This document shows positions 35,768 to 44,362 of a DNA stretch of 64,000 nucleotides, piece by piece. The stretch comes from Candidatus Aminicenantota bacterium. Its GTDB lineage: Bacteria > Acidobacteriota > Aminicenantia > Aminicenantales > Saccharicenantaceae. The DNA lies in NCBI GenBank assembly GCA_014360005.1, contig JACIYI010000010.1:1-64000 (forward strand). Reading direction: 5' to 3'. Within the stretch, counting starts at the first letter, position 1. The number at the start of each line of letters is the position of its first letter. The notes under the pieces were generated by a model. It did no database searches. It worked only from the letters and a program-made list of their open reading frames with translations, and had not been told where the DNA came from. Both the position numbers and the translations under genes were made by a program.

Positions 35768-37366
35768 TTAACTCCTTTTCTTTTCGCCTACGATCTGGAT
35801 GCATTCCCTTCGGGCGATGATGACCGAAAGTCCGCGGTAGGCCAGCTCTTCCTTGATTATCCTGACGTTTTCCTGGTGATTCTTGGGCAGGGGCACGATT
35901 ATCCTGATGTGATTCTGGTCAACTCCCAGCCCGGCCACCAGACGGTCAAGGGGCTCACCGGTGCCAAAGCTGGGCTGAGTACCGGTCATGGCCACCGTGC
36001 CGTTGTCCAGGATGATGACGGTCATCCCGGTTTTGGAAGCAACAGCATCCAGCAGCGGGGTTATCCCGGAATGAGCGAAGGTGGAATCGCCAATAACTGC
36101 TACCGAGGGGTGGATACCGGCTTCAGACCCACCCTTGGCCATGGAGACACTGGCCCCCATGCAGACGCAGGTCTGGATGGCGTTGTAGGGAGGAAGAGCC
36201 CCCAGGGTGTAGCAACCGATATCGGAGAAGACGACGGGCCGGGGAAAATCCTTCAGAGCTTCGTTCAGAGCTTTATAAGTATCGGCGTGAGGACAGCCAA
36301 CGCATAACTGGGGCGGTCTTCCCGCCAGCTTGAAATCTCCGAGTTTGAGTCCGGCCCTTTCTGGCAGTCCCAGAGCCCTGGCCACCAGGTCGGGGGTCAG
36401 CTCGCCACTGGCCGGCAGACTGCCGTCCAGTTTGCCCCGGATGGTTTTTCCGGGAATCCCGGTAACCCCGCGGATAAACCTTTCGATGAAGGGATAACCT
36501 TCCTCGATGACCAGGAGTTCGTCCACTCGCTCAATCAGCTGGCGCAATTTATTCATCGGGAAAGGATAGCTCGAAACTTTAAGGTAAGAGGGCTCGTCCG
36601 GGAGCCAGGCCACCACTTCCTTGAAATAATTGAAGGCGATACCGGAAACCACCACCCCCAGCCGGCCGCCGGCCTGGTTGAGCACCAGCTGATTATAAGG
36701 AGTATTTTCCGAGTAAGCCAGGAGTTCTTTCTGCCGGTCAAGCAAAATCTTGAAGCGGCGCCGGGCATTCCCGGGAAGCAGGGTCCAGTCTTGCCAGGCT
36801 CCGAATTCCAGGCCCTGGTTTTGTTCCCGGGGTTCGGCCGGCTTGACCGAAGACCGGCTGTGGGCCAGTCTGGTCACCAGACGTATCATGACCGGAATCC
36901 TGAACTTTTCCGACAGGTCGAAGGCTTCCCGGGTCATGTCGTAGGCTTCCTGATGGCTGGTTGGTTCCAGGCACAGAATCCGGGCAAAATCGGCATAATA
37001 ACGGCTGTCCTGTTCATCCTGGGAGGAGTGCATGCCCGGGTCGTCGGCCACCACTACCACCAGGCCACCGTTAGCCCCGGTGATGGCGGAATTGATAAAA
37101 GGGTCAGCAGCTACGTTGAGTCCAACGTGCTTGAAAGAGATCATGGCCCTTTTACCGGCAAAGGAAACGCCCAGGGCTTCCTCGCAGGCCACCTTCTCGT
37201 TGACGCACCACTTGGCTGTGTATTTCCGGCCGCCCTCGGAATTTTTGATCAGGAACTCCATGATTTCCGAGGCCGGGGTTCCAGGATAGGAATAGGCAGC
37301 CGTCAGGCCGGCCTGGACGGCGGCCAGGGCCACGGCTTCATCGCCGAGGAGAACAATTTTTTCCAT
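35768..37366 (-). CDS. iorA: indolepyruvate:ferredoxin oxidoreductase, alpha subunit, lacking the C-terminal ferredoxin domain
   Basis: 532 residues. The N-terminal pyrimidine domain starts MEKIVLLGDEAVALAAVQAG and has AAYSYPGTPASEIMEF. The TPP domain follows (~350-510) with LCVGCPHADTYKAL, GDSTFAHSGITPLLDAV and ILDNGTVAMTGTQPS. The usual IorA ends with a two-[4Fe-4S] ferredoxin-like domain after VIIARR; here the protein stops at IARRECIQIVGEKKRS and no CxxCxxCxxxCP motif is present, about 80 residues short of the usual length. Electrons must therefore leave by a separate ferredoxin not seen here. First gene of the iorA-iorB-ACD operon, with its own promoter. Confidence 0.93.
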   Translation of the reverse strand: MEKIVLLGDEAVALAAVQAGLTAAYSYPGTPASEIMEFLIKNSEGGRKYTAKWCVNEKVACEEALGVSFAGKRAMISFKHVGLNVAADPFINSAITGANGGLVVVVADDPGMHSSQDEQDSRYYADFARILCLEPTSHQEAYDMTREAFDLSEKFRIPVMIRLVTRLAHSRSSVKPAEPREQNQGLEFGAWQDWTLLPGNARRRFKILLDRQKELLAYSENTPYNQLVLNQAGGRLGVVVSGIAFNYFKEVVAWLPDEPSYLKVSSYPFPMNKLRQLIERVDELLVIEEGYPFIERFIRGVTGIPGKTIRGKLDGSLPASGELTPDLVARALGLPERAGLKLGDFKLAGRPPQLCVGCPHADTYKALNEALKDFPRPVVFSDIGCYTLGALPPYNAIQTCVCMGASVSMAKGGSEAGIHPSVAVIGDSTFAHSGITPLLDAVASKTGMTVIILDNGTVAMTGTQPSFGTGEPLDRLVAGLGVDQNHIRIIVPLPKNHQENVRIIKEELAYRGLSVIIARRECIQIVGEKKRS

Positions 37367-37414
37367 GGTATAATTCCTTTAATTAATTTTAATTTACCGA
37401 CGGAATTAGTTTTT

Positions 37415-37444
37415 AGCATACAATTTAACTCTGAAAGCTGTCAA
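37415..37444 (-). promoter_or_regulatory. promoter for the iorA operon
   Basis: Minus strand TTGACA (37444-37439), 18-nt spacer, TATGCT (37420-37415); the leader is about 40 nt and contains AAAGGA before ATG 37366. It is back to back with the Rrf2 promoter. Confidence 0.5.
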
Positions 37445-37455
37445 GAACATTTGAT

Positions 37456-37484
37456 TTGCCTAATCTCTACTATTCCTATAGAAT
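37456..37484 (+). promoter_or_regulatory. promoter for the Rrf2-resB-ccsA operon
   Basis: TTGCCT 37456-37461, 17-nt spacer, TAGAAT 37479-37484. The -10 lies inside the inverted repeat at 37466-37493. Confidence 0.5.
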
Positions 37485-37493
37485 TATAGTAGA
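37466..37493. promoter_or_regulatory. inverted repeat, likely Rrf2 operator
   Basis: TCTACTAT (37466-37473) and ATAGTAGA (37486-37493), perfect 8-bp arms with a 12-nt A+T-rich spacer. It covers the Rrf2 -10 and lies 22 bp behind the iorA -35, fitting an autoregulated, divergent switch. Confidence 0.6.
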
Positions 37494-37549
37494 TTAACAG
37501 GTGGTCTGAAGCTAGCCGTTATCTGGGACTGACCTGGAAGGAGAGAGAG

Positions 37550-38002
37550 ATGTTCAGGATTTCAACCAAAGGCCGCTACGGAACCAGGTTGATGCTCAAC
37601 CTGGCTCTCCATTACCCGGAAACCTTTCCGGCCCGTTCGCTCAAAGAAGTGGCCGAGGAAGAGGACATTTCGATTCGTTACCTGGAGCAGATAATCATCC
37701 CCCTCCGGGATCACCGGCTGGTAAAAAGCCTGCGGGGAGCCGGCGGCGGCTACACCCTGGCCCGACCCCCGGCCGCCATCAAGTTGAGCGAGGTGCTGCA
37801 GGCGGTGGAAGGAAATTGCTGTCTGGTGGAATGCGTGGAAGATAAGAATATCTGCCCCCGGTCCTCCTACTGTGCCGCCCACGAAATCTGGAAAGAAGGC
37901 ACCCGGGTGATGAAGACTTATTTTGATTCGGTCAGCCTGCAGGATATGGTCAAAATAGCCGAGAAAAAAAGCCGGAGGAAGCCGAAGGGGCCGAAGGGCT
38001 GA
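37550..38002 (+). CDS. Rrf2 family regulator with IscR-like cysteines
   Basis: 150 residues. Winged helix at ~1-75 (ISTKGRYGTRLMLNLALHY; EDISIRYLEQIIIPL; SLRGAGGGYTLARPP). The ligand region has C95, C102, C108 and H111 (C-x6-C-x5-C-x2-H), close to the C-x5-C-x5-C-x2-H set that holds the [2Fe-2S] cluster of IscR, with extra Cys at 90 and 91. A cluster sensor is the likely form, reading redox, oxygen or Fe-S status. It is divergent from iorA and leads the resB/ccsA genes. A basic tail (KKSRRKPKGPKG) ends it. Confidence 0.9.
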   Translation: MFRISTKGRYGTRLMLNLALHYPETFPARSLKEVAEEEDISIRYLEQIIIPLRDHRLVKSLRGAGGGYTLARPPAAIKLSEVLQAVEGNCCLVECVEDKNICPRSSYCAAHEIWKEGTRVMKTYFDSVSLQDMVKIAEKKSRRKPKGPKG

Positions 38003-38017
38003 AGGGTAAGAAGGGAG

Positions 38018-39352
38018 ATGGCCCGCGCCTGGAGATTTCTATCATCCTTACAACTGGCTATAGTCTTACTGATTCTTATTATTATTTTATCGATAATCGG
38101 CACCTTGATTCCCCAGGAGCAAGCCCCGGATTTTTACAGGCAATACCTACCCAGGCTGGCCGGGCTGGTCAGCTTTCTTCAGTTTGACCATCTCTACCGC
38201 TCTCCCCTGTTTCTTAGCCTGGTCTTCTTATTTCTGCTGAACCTGTTCTTCTGCTCGGTCAAACAGTTACCAGCCAGGTTCAAGAGACTTAAGGCCCGGG
38301 CCGATGAAAAGTGGGATTACGGGGCCAGTCAGCTCGATAAGAAAGCAAGCCTGAAGTTAGGCGAATGGCTTGAAAATAACCCGCTCCAGCTGGTCTCCCT
38401 TTTTCGGCAGCATGGCTACCGGGTCCGACTGGAACAGCAGGCGGAGCAAAAATCATTGCTGGCCCGGAAGGGACTGCTGGGCCTGTTCGGGCCTGAGCTG
38501 GTTCACCTGGGACTGATTATCATCATCGCCGGGGGGCTGGCCTCGGCTATTTTCAGCCAGCGCCTGACCCTGGCTCTGGTAGAAGGCCAGTCGGAACAGG
38601 TCGCCGGTCACAGCTTCTCCCTGCGCCTCGACAGGTTCACCACTGAATTTTATCCTGATGGTTCGGTCAAGGACTGGAAAAGCCTGGTGGCCGTCATCAA
38701 AAACGGACAGGTTTGCCGCCAGCAGGTAATTGAAGTCAATCATCCGCTAAAATACGACCGCTGGCACATCTTCCAGGTAAGCTATGGCCAGGACTGGGAC
38801 CGAGCGCTTGTGGAGCTCGAAGTCAACCTGGGAAGCAGTCCAGCCAGGACCATCCAGGTTGAAACCGGAGAAAGCGCCCCTATCCAGAACGGCCTTCAGC
38901 TCCGGCTTATATCTTTCCTGCCCGACTTCCAGCTGGATGCCAGCGGCCAGGCCTTCAGCCGGTCGCCACAACCGGCCAACCCGGCTGCCCTGCTGGAAAT
39001 TACCGAAGGAGGCCGGGCTGTTTTTAGCGGCTGGGTTTTCTACCGCTATCCGGAGTTAAAACACTACCGGCGCCAGAGCCGGAACGACCTGGACGTCCGC
39101 CTCAAGAACTTTGAGGCTCCGCCCTTTTCGGTTCTGGAAGTTTCTTCTGACCCGGGAACCGGGCTGGTCTGGCTGGGTTCAGCCCTGCTGGTCCTGGGTC
39201 TGCTAGCCGCTTTCTATTTTCCCTACCGGGAAGTTCGGCTGGTCCACCGGGCTGGTCAGCCGCCGACTTTCCTGGTTTATGCCAGGAAAAATCAGGAGGC
39301 TTTCTGGCAGGAAATTAAAAATCTCCTGGGGTTAAAAAATAAAAAGGAATAG
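38018..39352 (+). CDS. resB: cytochrome c biogenesis protein ResB
   Basis: 444 residues. An N-terminal helix pair (SSLQLAIVLLILIIILSIIGTLIPQ and a further pair near residues 55-80), a large periplasmic domain (~180-380) and a C-terminal TM helix (GLVWLGSALLVLGLLAAFYF). The LIPQ and FxxDHLYRSPLF features match ResB. It handles haem delivery and apocytochrome in System II maturation with CcsA. It starts 15 bases after the Rrf2 gene and ends 3 bases before ccsA. It implies c-type cytochromes are made by this organism, though none is encoded in the window. Confidence 0.88.
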   Translation: MARAWRFLSSLQLAIVLLILIIILSIIGTLIPQEQAPDFYRQYLPRLAGLVSFLQFDHLYRSPLFLSLVFLFLLNLFFCSVKQLPARFKRLKARADEKWDYGASQLDKKASLKLGEWLENNPLQLVSLFRQHGYRVRLEQQAEQKSLLARKGLLGLFGPELVHLGLIIIIAGGLASAIFSQRLTLALVEGQSEQVAGHSFSLRLDRFTTEFYPDGSVKDWKSLVAVIKNGQVCRQQVIEVNHPLKYDRWHIFQVSYGQDWDRALVELEVNLGSSPARTIQVETGESAPIQNGLQLRLISFLPDFQLDASGQAFSRSPQPANPAALLEITEGGRAVFSGWVFYRYPELKHYRRQSRNDLDVRLKNFEAPPFSVLEVSSDPGTGLVWLGSALLVLGLLAAFYFPYREVRLVHRAGQPPTFLVYARKNQEAFWQEIKNLLGLKNKKE

Positions 39353-39355
39353 AAG

Positions 39356-40168
39356 ATGAATGAGTTTGGGCTGTTGCTCATGGCTTTTGGGATTTACCTG
39401 CTGGTGATGCTCTCCGGCTTTGTTTCTTTTTTCAAGCCCAGCCAGAAAATCAACCGCTTTTCCTATTACCTGGCCCTGGTCGGTCTGATTCTTCATAGTT
39501 TGTCGCTGCTGGTCCGGACGGTCCAGAGCCGGCAGGCCCCTTTTACCAGCATGTACGAATCCATAAGTTTCCTGGCCTGGGGCTGTGTCCTGGCGGTTAT
39601 TATTTTTGAGCGCAAGTACCGGCTGGAAAAAACCGGTCCCTACCTGTGGCTGGTGATCGTGGCCCTGATGGCCCTGGCTTCATCGCCGGCCCTGCCTAAA
39701 GAAGTAAGACCGCTGGTTCCGGCTCTCCAGAGCTACTGGCTCTGGCTCCACGTCTCGGTGACGCTGCTGGGCGAGGCTTTTCTGGCGGTGGCTTTTGTGG
39801 CCAGCCTGCTTTACCTGCTCAGCGGGGAGAAGGCAGGGGGCCAGAATGAAGCCGCAGCCCGGAAAGAAAAACTGGACCAGATAGCCTACCGGGCCGTGGC
39901 TGTGGGCTTCCCGCTTTTTACCCTCGGAGCCATGGTGTTCGGCATGATCTGGGCCAGCAAGGCCTGGGGACGTTACTGGGGCTGGGACCCCAAGGAAGTC
40001 TGGTCCCTGATAACCTGGCTGTTCTATGCCCTGTATCTTCATACTCGCTTGGTTTACGGCTGGAAGGGTAAGAAATCGGCCTTGATAGCGGTGCTGGGGT
40101 TCCTGGCCGCCCTCTTCACTTTCTTCGGGGTTAACTACCTGCTGAGTGGACTCCACAGCTACACCTGA
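39356..40168 (+). CDS. ccsA: cytochrome c assembly protein CcsA/ResC family
   Basis: 270 residues with eight TM helices and the tryptophan-rich haem-handling motif WGWDPKEVWSLITWLFYALYLHTR. Conserved His residues flank it (LHSLSLLVR, WLHVSVTLLGEAFL). It completes System II with ResB. Shine-Dalgarno AAGGAA precedes ATG 39356. Last gene of the operon. Confidence 0.92.
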   Translation: MNEFGLLLMAFGIYLLVMLSGFVSFFKPSQKINRFSYYLALVGLILHSLSLLVRTVQSRQAPFTSMYESISFLAWGCVLAVIIFERKYRLEKTGPYLWLVIVALMALASSPALPKEVRPLVPALQSYWLWLHVSVTLLGEAFLAVAFVASLLYLLSGEKAGGQNEAAARKEKLDQIAYRAVAVGFPLFTLGAMVFGMIWASKAWGRYWGWDPKEVWSLITWLFYALYLHTRLVYGWKGKKSALIAVLGFLAALFTFFGVNYLLSGLHSYT

Positions 40169-40257
40169 ATCCAGGCCGGCCGCCCGGTAGCGACTCTTTT
40201 AGGAAAAGTTATGGCCAAAACGATAGCGGCTGGTCCTGCCTTCTTCCCGCCCGAATG

Positions 40258-40360
40258 ATATATGAAAGAATATTCATATATTCTGGAAGCCGCGCCTGAA
40301 CCCGATAAAACCCGGCCTTAAGAGAATTATCCGGCCGAGCCGGCGGTCTGGGCAGCCCAG
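40258..40360. repeat. palindrome cluster between convergent ccsA and folD
   Basis: ATATATGAA/TTCATATAT (40258-40281, 9-bp arms, 6-nt spacer) is followed by CCGGC-CGA-GCCGG (40331-40343) and CTGGGC-A-GCCCAG (40348-40360). The last two are short G+C-rich hairpins that could help end ccsA transcription, although no T-run follows. Confidence 0.45.
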
Positions 40361-40424
40361 ATTATATTAAGGCTTGTTAAATTGTTCGCTTAAGAACAGC
40401 TATTACCCACCGCCGGACTGCGAC

Positions 40425-41306
40425 TCAGGCCAGGGTTCTCTCGGCCGCTTCAATGGTATTCATCAACAGCATGGTCACGGTCATCGGGCCTACTCCACCG
40501 GGCACCGGGGTGATGGCCTCAGCTTTCTCTTTGATGGCTTCAAAATCACAGTCCCCGACCAACCTGAACCCCTTGGGCGAGCTGGGGTCGGGTACCCGGT
40601 TGACCCCGACGTCGATGACCACGCAGCCTTCCCTGACCATATCGGCAGTGATGGCCCGGGGTGCTCCCATAGCCGCCACCAGGATATCAGCCTGCAGGGT
40701 GAATTTTTTCAGGTCCCGGGTGCCGGTGTGACAGACGGTGACCGTGGCGTTAGCTCCGGGCTTTTTCTGCATAAGCATCGCCACCAGGGGCTTCCCGACG
40801 ATGTTACTCCGGCCGCAAACCACCACATGCTTACCTTCCGGGCTGTAACCGCTGCGTACCAGCAACTGCTGGACTCCATAAGGAGTGCAGGGTAAGGGAC
40901 AGGGTTCGCCCCGCAGCAGCTTGCCCACGTTAATCGGGTGGAAGCCGTCCACATCCTTCTGGGGCGAGATATAATTAATAACCTTGTCCGGGTTGACCCA
41001 CTTGGGCAGCGGCAGTTGCACCAGGACCCCGTGAAACCTCGGGTCGCGGTTGAGCCGGTCGACGGTTTTTAAGATTTCTTCTTCCGTGGATTCAGCCGGC
41101 AGACGTACGGTTTCTTCAAAAATCCCTACCTCCTCTGCTCCCTTGGCCTTGGCCGTAACATAAGAAACTGAGGCCGGGTCTTCGCCCACCAGGATAACGC
41201 CCAGGCCCGGGGTCAGGCGCTTTTCTTTCAACCGGGCGGTCCTTTGCTTTAATTCTTCTCTTATGGAAGCAGCTACTTCCTTGCCGGAAATAATTTTCGC
41301 TGGCAT
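40425..41306 (-). CDS. folD: bifunctional methylenetetrahydrofolate dehydrogenase/cyclohydrolase
   Basis: 293 residues from ATG 41306 (GGAAAG upstream), the usual FolD length. YVTAKAKGAEEVGI carries the catalytic Tyr-x3-Lys, QLPLPKWVN is the substrate loop and VVCGRSNIVGKPLVAMLM the NADP site, with PVPGGVGPMTVTMLLMNT at the C-terminus. It interconverts methylene-, methenyl- and formyl-THF for one-carbon metabolism. It looks monocistronic. Confidence 0.96.
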   Translation of the reverse strand: MPAKIISGKEVAASIREELKQRTARLKEKRLTPGLGVILVGEDPASVSYVTAKAKGAEEVGIFEETVRLPAESTEEEILKTVDRLNRDPRFHGVLVQLPLPKWVNPDKVINYISPQKDVDGFHPINVGKLLRGEPCPLPCTPYGVQQLLVRSGYSPEGKHVVVCGRSNIVGKPLVAMLMQKKPGANATVTVCHTGTRDLKKFTLQADILVAAMGAPRAITADMVREGCVVIDVGVNRVPDPSSPKGFRLVGDCDFEAIKEKAEAITPVPGGVGPMTVTMLLMNTIEAAERTLA

Positions 41307-41513
41307 TCTTTCCTCCCAAAAAATACTGCCCAAATAAATTAGCCAAATTTCTCCCGGCAGTCAACGAAATTCTTCATTCAGGCTAAGACATGGTATCCAG
41401 TCTAAGCCGAGTATCTGGAAGCGGCGCGGCGGCAATCCGGCTCTTCCCGGTCAGCCAGCGACAGACCAACCTGATTCCCCTGGCCAGACCGGCTTTTCCG
41501 GCTGTTCTCGGGC

Positions 41514-42653
41514 CTACAGCTTTTTTTCCAGAAGGACAGCTTCCCTGCCGTCAACCATTATCAGGTAGTCACGATAGTGTTTAGCCCTGAGCAAGGCCCG
41601 GTCCGCCCGGGCATAACACTGAAACAGCTCCCGGGTTTCAGGCCCGAAGATTAGGCAGCCAACGGAAAAAGTAATCGGCCACTCAATACCCTGGGTGACT
41701 GCCTGGAATTCGTTCTTTAATTTTACAAATATGTTAAAAATATCCAATTCGTCTTTAATTTCCGGGAAAAAGAAACCCAGCTCATCGCCACCGAGACGGC
41801 CGATCAGGTCTGAGGCCCGCATTTTCCTGCGAATGGCCTGCCCCAGGTTCATCAGAATGTCATCGCCCACCATGTGCCCCAGAAGGTCATTGATTTCTTT
41901 GAACCGGTCCAGGTCCAGCAGACAGAAAGCTGAACGCCCTTCCACCCCGCTGCTCCGGCTCAGGAATCTTTTCACCTCATCCATAAAAAAGCCCCGGTTC
42001 AACAGACCGGTCAGACTGTCGGCCTCAGCCAGTTTTCTCAGGGAAATACCGTGGAGGAAGTTGTCACGGTTCAATTTTTCCAGGTAGTAGGCCACCGCCA
42101 TGCCGATCAGGTTGGCTGAGATCAGAAAAAAATTATTGTTGATGAAAACATGCGACGGCAGCGGGTTTACCCTGAGACTGACAATCTCAAAGCCGATGAT
42201 TATCAGCAGACAGTTGAGCGAAGCCCTGACAAACCTGAGCCCCAGGAAGGTATAGTTGTAGATGAGCACCAGCATTAAACCCTGGGAATAAAGGTAAAGA
42301 GCCGGGTCGGGAATCAGGGCCAGCATGGCCAGGATGCCACCCCCGCCGACCAGGATTCCCAGAGAAGCAATCTCCTGGTAGTAACGGATAAAAAATCTTT
42401 TATGGAATGACAGCAGGAAGGCGACCAGGAGCAGCGGGTTGACAAGGGCAAAACGGATGAACCAGATTCGGGGCCAGAGCGCCCCGACGCTGACCGAATC
42501 CAGAATGGCAAAAATGGAGTAGAGGGCCAGAGCCAGGGCCATGGCCCAGCGGAAGCGAATCACCGCCCGCTGGTGGTAATGTTCCCTAAATTTCTTTTCG
42601 AGCTCGGGATTGTTGAAAGTCAGCGTTACCAGGTTCAACTTCGAATTAGCCAT
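41514..42653 (-). CDS. membrane-bound diguanylate cyclase (GGDEL variant)
   Basis: 379 residues from ATG 42653. Five to six TM helices (~35-190; WAMALALALYSIFAIL, NLIGMAVAYYLEKL) precede a GGDEF domain (~215-379; DSLTGLLNRGFFMDEV, FCLLDLDRFKEINDLLGHMVGDDIL). The active site reads GGDEL instead of GGDEF/GGEEF; the Asp and Glu that matter for catalysis are kept. An RxxD inhibitory site (RASD) lies five residues before it. It should make c-di-GMP in response to a membrane signal. The ribosome site is weak. Confidence 0.88.
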   Translation of the reverse strand: MANSKLNLVTLTFNNPELEKKFREHYHQRAVIRFRWAMALALALYSIFAILDSVSVGALWPRIWFIRFALVNPLLLVAFLLSFHKRFFIRYYQEIASLGILVGGGGILAMLALIPDPALYLYSQGLMLVLIYNYTFLGLRFVRASLNCLLIIIGFEIVSLRVNPLPSHVFINNNFFLISANLIGMAVAYYLEKLNRDNFLHGISLRKLAEADSLTGLLNRGFFMDEVKRFLSRSSGVEGRSAFCLLDLDRFKEINDLLGHMVGDDILMNLGQAIRRKMRASDLIGRLGGDELGFFFPEIKDELDIFNIFVKLKNEFQAVTQGIEWPITFSVGCLIFGPETRELFQCYARADRALLRAKHYRDYLIMVDGREAVLLEKKL

Positions 42654-42687
42654 TAGCCTGACTGTCCTTGATGAATAATTCTTCAAG

Positions 42688-42716
42688 ATTATATAAATAC
42701 CACCAGGTGGAGGCAA
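42688..42716 (-). promoter_or_regulatory. promoter for the diguanylate cyclase gene, palindrome in spacer
   Basis: TTGCCT (42716-42711), 17-nt spacer, TATAAT (42693-42688) on the minus strand, 35 nt before the start. The spacer holds CCACC-A-GGTGG (42700-42710), a possible repressor site. Confidence 0.55.
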
Positions 42717-43019
42717 TAGGGCCGTAATCTTTTATTTTCCAGCGGCCAGCTGTCATCTTACAGACAGAAGCGGCCTCGGCCTGACCCGGGCCAAAATTAA
42801 CCTTTTTACCCTGAATTTGTGCTGGGTCAGATACATTAGTGACACATTAGAATCCCTTGAGTGTGGCTGAACATTAATCCCCTGCCCGATGAGAGAGTTC
42901 TTATTTTTTCTCTTATGGGTAAATTAGGCGTTTAGCCACCGACCTCAACCAGGATAGCGATTAATCGCTCAAAAATCCCGGGACAAAGTGTCACTTATGT
43001 CCTGAACCTAGACACGGGT
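42717..43019. other. intergenic between divergent genes, no gene seen
   Basis: Between the diguanylate cyclase and yebC promoters. Short A+T-rich patches only; no tRNA, repeat or convincing ORF. Confidence 0.45.
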
Positions 43020-43048
43020 TTGCTTGATAGGGTTAAATATGCTAAAAT
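43020..43048 (+). promoter_or_regulatory. promoter for the yebC-ruvCAB-queA cluster
   Basis: TTGCTT 43020-43025, 17-nt spacer, TAAAAT 43043-43048; a ~25-nt leader holds AAGGAG before ATG 43078. Confidence 0.5.
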
Positions 43049-43077
43049 TTTTATGCATTCAAGTTAAGGAGCAAGCC

Positions 43078-43833
43078 ATGTCGGGACATTCAAAATGGCA
43101 TTCTATAAAACATAAGAAGGCGGCTGTAGATGCCAAGCGCGGCAAGCTGTTCACCAAGCTGATCAGGGAAATAAGCGTGGCCGCCAGGGCGGGCGGCGGC
43201 GACCCGGACAAGAATGCCCGCCTGAGAAAAGCCATAGCTGAAGCCAAAGCCGTCAACATGCCGGCCGATAACATCAAACGGGCCATCATGAAAGGCACCG
43301 GCCAGCTGGAAGGCGCCTCTTATGAAGAAGTGGTTTATGAGGGATACGGACCGGGCGGTGTGGCCATCTACCTGACTGCCCTGACCGACAACAAGAACCG
43401 CACCGTGGCCGAACTCCGGCACATCTTCTCCAAGTTCGGCGGGCGCATGGGCGAGTCAGGCTGCGTGGCCTGGATGTTCAAGCGGCAGGGATACATCGAC
43501 GTCGACAAGTCCAATGTGGACGAAGAAAAGCTCCTGGAAATCGCCCTGAATGCCGGGGCCGACGATGTCCGCGATGACGGCAGCAATTTTGAAATCATTA
43601 CCACTCCAGAAAATTACGAGGCCGTCCTGGAAGCCCTGAAGCAGAATAACATTGAAGTTTCAGCTTCCAATGTCGGCTACCTGCCCCAGAATTATGTCAA
43701 GCTGGAAGGCAAACAGGCTGAGCAGTGCCTCAAGCTGATCGAGGAGCTGGAAGACCACGACGACGTTCAGTCGGTTTCTGCTAATTTTGACATCGACGAA
43801 GAAGAAATTGCCAGGTATTCAGCCGCCGGTTAA
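43078..43833 (+). CDS. yebC: YebC/PmpR family protein (translation/transcription factor)
   Basis: 251 residues from ATG 43078 ([22 protein letters not shown], opened at the family's invariant start; AAGGAG upstream). Core blocks: [62 protein letters not shown] and the acidic C-terminus [17 protein letters not shown]. YebC-like proteins act as DNA-binding regulators and, in recent work, as ribosome factors at proline stretches. Syntenic with ruvCAB as in many bacteria. Confidence 0.96.
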   Translation: MSGHSKWHSIKHKKAAVDAKRGKLFTKLIREISVAARAGGGDPDKNARLRKAIAEAKAVNMPADNIKRAIMKGTGQLEGASYEEVVYEGYGPGGVAIYLTALTDNKNRTVAELRHIFSKFGGRMGESGCVAWMFKRQGYIDVDKSNVDEEKLLEIALNAGADDVRDDGSNFEIITTPENYEAVLEALKQNNIEVSASNVGYLPQNYVKLEGKQAEQCLKLIEELEDHDDVQSVSANFDIDEEEIARYSAAG

Positions 43834-43849
43834 TGGAATGGCCTGATAA

Positions 43850-44362
43850 ATGAGGGTGCTCGGTTTAGACCCCAGCCTCCACTCGACCGGCTTTGGTATC
43901 ATTGAAAGCGAGGGGGAAAAACTTCAGGCCATAGTCTATGGAATTATAAAACCCGAAATCCGGGCCACGTTCTACCAGCGTCTCAACGACATTCGAATTG
44001 AGCTGGAAAAGATCGTCGACTGCTACCGGCCCGATGAGGTGGCCATCGAGAATCCTTTCTATGCCCGCAATGTCCGGACGGCCCTGTCTCTCGGCCAGGT
44101 GCGGGGAGCGGTATTAGTGGCCCTGGCCTCCAGGAACTGCCCGCTGTTTGAATATTCGGCCCTGGAAATAAAAAAAGCCGTCACCGGCTACGGCCAGGCT
44201 GAAAAGGACCAGGTGCAGCGAATGGTCAAAATACTGCTGAATGTTGACGATGACCGCATGTCGCTCGATGCCTCCGATGCTCTGGCTGCAGCCATCTGTC
44301 ACTTAAATAACCGCCGGCTGGAGCTCAGGCTGGAAGAAAATCAGAAGAAAGAGTCAACATGA
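43850..44362 (+). CDS. ruvC: Holliday junction resolvase RuvC
   Basis: 170 residues. The four catalytic acidic residues are in place: D7 (GLDPS), E67 (VAIENPFY), D140 and D143 (SLDASDALAAAICH). It cleaves Holliday junctions in the RuvABC complex. Starts 16 bases after yebC, and its end overlaps ruvA by 4 bases. Confidence 0.97.
   Translation: MRVLGLDPSLHSTGFGIIESEGEKLQAIVYGIIKPEIRATFYQRLNDIRIELEKIVDCYRPDEVAIENPFYARNVRTALSLGQVRGAVLVALASRNCPLFEYSALEIKKAVTGYGQAEKDQVQRMVKILLNVDDDRMSLDASDALAAAICHLNNRRLELRLEENQKKEST

Noticed and set aside
36791..37489. 232-codon plus-strand frame antisense to iorA
   Set aside because: Shadow of iorA; no start signal and no recognisable domain.
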